A stretch of 7,750 nt of DNA from Nitrospinota bacterium (lineage in GTDB: Bacteria; Nitrospirota; Thermodesulfovibrionia; Thermodesulfovibrionales; UBA1546), in NCBI GenBank assembly GCA_018896985.1, contig JAHILQ010000260.1, forward strand, positions 1-7,750. The letters run 5' to 3'. Under the pieces are notes generated by a model. It saw nothing but the letters and a program-made list of their open reading frames with translations, was not told where the DNA came from and searched no databases. Each line of letters begins with the position of its first letter. The stretch's first letter is position 1. Position numbers and translations under genes: made by a program. Shown here piece after piece: positions 6,842 through 7,750 of the stretch.

Positions 6842-7750
6842 TTATCTTACCTCCAATTCATCAATCCATGTTGACTCCCCGCCCTGGTCGTCCTGAACAC
6901 GACAGGCGATTTTCTTTTTGCCTGCCTTTTCAAATTTAAAGGGAACTGCAAGGACTGGCTCTTTGTTTTTCCCTCTTATGAAAGAAAATCCCGGAGTTGA
7001 GCTAAAGCGGCTTCTGTAATCAAAGTCCCACTGAACATTGATTATCTTTCCTTCAGGATTAAGGCTAAGAGATTCAGCCACATCAAATTGATAGGTTAGC
7101 GGCGCAAGGCGTTTTATGCCGACCCTGATCTCCGGAGGCTGAACAAAAGTTAAGAGATTGTCATAATCGGGATGCTTTTCCACCACATGCTTTCTGAATT
7201 CAGGCGATTCTATATTCACCATCTCAAGCCTGACAAAATCAAGCCTCACATTCTCCCTTGCCGCAAGCTTTTCGGCTGCCTGTTTTGCGAGCCTTGAGAA
7301 ATTCCATGCAAGCATAATCCCGTGGTTTCTTTTTCTCTCAGTCAGAATAGCTTTTGCAAATTCAACAACTTCATCCTTATCAAGCCTCGATTTATAATCA
7401 GGACTTCCTACATAGATAGGCACTCCGCCCTTAATGCCGTGAATGTATTTGCTTCCAGTGTTGTCCACCCTTCCATTATAAGCCTTTATCACAAACTCCC
7501 TGAACTGTTCAGGCCTCAGACTTCCAAGCCCCGGCACCTCATATATTCCCCAGTGTTCAACGGTAAAGTCAGGCACAGGGAAAAGCTTGCCAATTTTTTC
7601 TTCTACAAGCCTTGTGATTCTGTCGGCTGTTATAGCAACCGCAATCCTTGATTGATCAGAGCCAATCCAACGACGGTTAAGCCTCTGCGCAACTGCAAGG
7701 GTTGTCCCCCCGCCGCAAAAGAAATCTGCCACCACATCGCCTTCGTTGGA
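6842..7750 (-). CDS. Amino-DNA methyltransferase (N4-C/N6-A, Mod-like), C-terminal part
   Basis: The gene is cut by the right window edge; 302 residues are visible. They begin in frame at base 7750 with SNEGDVVADFFCGGGTT, where DFFCGGGTT (visible residues 9-17) is SAM-binding motif I. RRWIGSDQS (26-34) supplies the next strand with acidic D32. Motif I so near the C-terminal side fits the beta-type order of the N6_N4_Mtase family, so the catalytic DPPY motif should lie beyond 7750. A GTG at 7735 is an internal valine codon, not a start. After the catalytic domain come a Mrr-like segment (about 77-165) and a PKD-like tail (about 236-301), listed separately. The enzyme would methylate an adenine or cytosine amino group in a specific DNA site. 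With the downstream ResIII helicase and nuclease it resembles the Mod subunit of a type III-like system. An orphan or BREX-like methyltransferase is an alternative until the N-terminus is seen. Confidence 0.88.
   Translation of the reverse strand, partial: SNEGDVVADFFCGGGTTLAVAQRLNRRWIGSDQSRIAVAITADRITRLVEEKIGKLFPVPDFTVEHWGIYEVPGLGSLRPEQFREFVIKAYNGRVDNTGSKYIHGIKGGVPIYVGSPDYKSRLDKDEVVEFAKAILTERKRNHGIMLAWNFSRLAKQAAEKLAARENVRLDFVRLEMVNIESPEFRKHVVEKHPDYDNLLTFVQPPEIRVGIKRLAPLTYQFDVAESLSLNPEGKIINVQWDFDYRSRFSSTPGFSFIRGKNKEPVLAVPFKFEKAGKKKIACRVQDDQGGESTWIDELEVR
6848..7045 (-). other. PKD/Ig-like beta-sandwich tail of the methyltransferase
   Basis: Visible residues 236-301 read like a PKD-type module. 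A strand with W-D-F-D (INVQWDFDY) comes first, then a strand VPFKFEKAGKKKIACRV, then DDQGG and a terminal strand IDELEV. The combination WDFD ... aG-x-x-x-i-x-x-rV-x-DdqGG resembles the PKD consensus. Such modules are mostly extracellular, so its place at the end of a cytoplasmic DNA methyltransferase is unusual. It may be a family-specific subunit-contact domain. The call is by eye. Confidence 0.45.
6850..6854 (-). promoter_or_regulatory. Ribosome binding site of the PHP-ATPase gene
   Basis: GGAGG on the minus strand, inside the last codons of the methyltransferase gene. It lies 13 bases from the ATG at 6836, longer than the common 5-9, so re-initiation from the methyltransferase stop (6842-6844) may contribute. 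No nearer in-frame ATG gives a better arrangement. Confidence 0.55.
7256..7522 (-). other. Mrr-like nuclease-fold segment within the methyltransferase, catalytic residues apparently lost
   Basis: Visible residues 77-165 follow the layout of Mrr-type restriction domains: a helix LRPEQFREFVIKAYNGRV, then IHGIKGGVPIYVG, then LDKDEVVEFAKAI, then HGIMLAWNFSRLAKQAAEKL. In active Mrr proteins I expect a G-x-D-G-I stretch and Q-x-K at the second and third of these. Here they read IHGI and YVG, so the acidic residue and the lysine are absent at those positions. I infer a structural or DNA-recognition remnant, not a nuclease. The match is by eye only. Confidence 0.5.

Noticed and set aside
7322..7651. 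A 109-codon open frame on the plus strand
   Set aside because: It lies opposite the methyltransferase C-terminal region, where the minus-strand frame has clear conserved motifs.
7733..7735. GTG as the start of the methyltransferase gene
   Set aside because: The frame stays open to the window edge (SNEGDV...), and a start here would cut into motif I and leave out the catalytic DPPY region.

Overview
All genes in this window lie on the minus strand, so they are read from right to left. They form a very tight array whose junctions are, in order: 5-bp gap, 20-bp gap, 0 bp, 11-bp overlap and 4-bp overlap. I see no intergenic stretch longer than 20 bp, no convincing terminator and no internal promoter. 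The likely reading is a single operon whose promoter lies beyond base 7750.

The organism is a bacterium of fairly low to moderate GC, with good Shine-Dalgarno sequences (AAGGAG, GGAGG, GAGG) and ordinary codon use. The look of ProC and of the defence proteins would fit an environmental Gram-negative lineage such as Nitrospirota or Desulfobacterota. That is a weak impression, not a demonstrated assignment.

Layout in transcription order: (1) 7750-6842, the C-terminal part of an amino-DNA methyltransferase (motif I FCGGGTT at the window edge), followed by a degenerate Mrr-like segment and a PKD-like beta-sandwich tail. (2) 6836-4131, a 901-aa protein with an N-terminal PHP phosphoesterase domain and a C-terminal SMC/ABC-type ATPase split by a long coiled coil (TrlF/Ppl-like). 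(3) 4110-2923, a Schlafen AlbA_2 plus GHKL-like ATP-binding protein. (4) 2922-895, an SF2 helicase of the type III restriction (ResIII) class. (5) 905-546, a small free-standing PD-(D/E)XK nuclease resembling the C-terminal nuclease domain of type III Res subunits. (6) 549-1, the N-terminal two thirds of proC (pyrroline-5-carboxylate reductase), a housekeeping gene coupled to the end of the array.

Taken together, genes 1-5 look like a composite defence operon. A type III-like restriction-modification core (Mod-like methyltransferase, Res-like helicase, Res nuclease encoded separately) has two further defence-type proteins placed between the modification and restriction genes. The methyltransferase would mark self DNA, while helicase plus nuclease would attack unmarked DNA. 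The PHP-ATPase and the AlbA_2 protein could be extra effectors or regulators. The least expected items are the split Res, the embedded PHP-ATPase/AlbA_2 pair, the degenerate nuclease fold inside the methyltransferase, and a heptanucleotide tandem repeat inside the proC reading frame.
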